In this document: positions 63,936-64,000 of the stretch, in pieces
Position numbering within the stretch: the stretch's first letter is position 1
Layout of the letters: each line of letters begins with the position of its first letter
From: Rhyacophila brunnea
Lineage: Eukaryota; Arthropoda; Insecta; Trichoptera; Rhyacophilidae
NCBI GenBank assembly: GCA_022495005.1
Contig: JAGYXB010001962.1
Coordinates: 682,001-746,000, forward strand
Reading direction: 5' to 3'
DNA: 64,000 bases
The notes under the pieces: model-generated
What the model saw: the letters and a program-made list of their open reading frames with translations, nothing else
The model's database searches: none
Told to the model about the DNA's origin: nothing
Translations under genes and position numbers: made by a program

Positions 63936-64000
63936 CATGTTTTGGTGTATAAATTGTTTTACGTGTGGTGTGCCGTGGAATTCTCAGAAGACCTTTGGTG

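Larger units (their letters stand above)
62853..64000 (+). mobile_element. hAT remnant 2, runs off the right edge
   Basis: Starts CAGTGCTCCGCAACCGGTGTG, a typical end of hAT elements with GGTGTGCCG. Near the window end GGTGTGCCGTGG appears again, so the other terminus is probably just outside. A block related to the 12711 element is embedded at 63545-63935. Confidence 0.65.

Overview
The window is animal nuclear DNA, almost certainly from an insect. It is strongly AT-rich, its genes are split by large introns, and it is packed with small DNA transposons, a Helitron, mariner and hAT remnants, tRNA-derived SINE copies and non-LTR fragments. The encoded proteins have clear animal counterparts (APPBP2, TMCO6, CP110, ICMT). 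The order of insect cannot be fixed from the sequence; a repeat-rich, hemipteran-like genome would fit, but that is only an impression.

Left part (1-16.1 kb): an APPBP2-like gene starts at 5727 on the minus strand and runs off the left edge. A TMCO6-like gene (importin-alpha-related armadillo protein) runs on the plus strand from 6359 to 16002 in five exons. The two are head to head across about 630 bp that holds a CCAAT box and a perfect CRE. Their introns hold Tigger-like, hAT, foldback and other TIR elements, SINE pieces and an LTR remnant. A second, better preserved LTR lies at 16.3-16.84 kb.

Middle (16.1-46 kb): 17-25.8 kb has no gene I can support, only repeats and a broken non-LTR reverse transcriptase with an intact YADD. 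From 27405 to 37175 on the minus strand lies a complete four-exon CP110 gene (about 1064 aa). Its first intron contains a Helitron with both ends, a piggyBac-type MITE and a Tigger/jerky derivative. ICMT follows head to head on the plus strand (38140-46020, five exons); its last exon has a reading-frame break. Two nearly identical TTAA-flanked piggyBac-type elements of about 1 kb lie at 26.1 and 40.3 kb.

Right part (46-64 kb): mostly repeats. A four-level nest of transposons at 47.08-49.83 kb has a mariner as its youngest member. The 3' half of an unidentified minus-strand gene (57817-54410) ends in a short Cys-pair motif. After it come an 8-bp-TSD hAT MITE, a second decayed mariner and two hAT remnants, the last running off the right edge.

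How the genes relate: CP110 (centriole length and cilium suppression) and ICMT (carboxyl methylation of prenylated proteins) share no pathway that I know of; the two head-to-head pairs more likely reflect shared promoters. The main theme of the window is layered transposon activity inside introns of conserved housekeeping genes.
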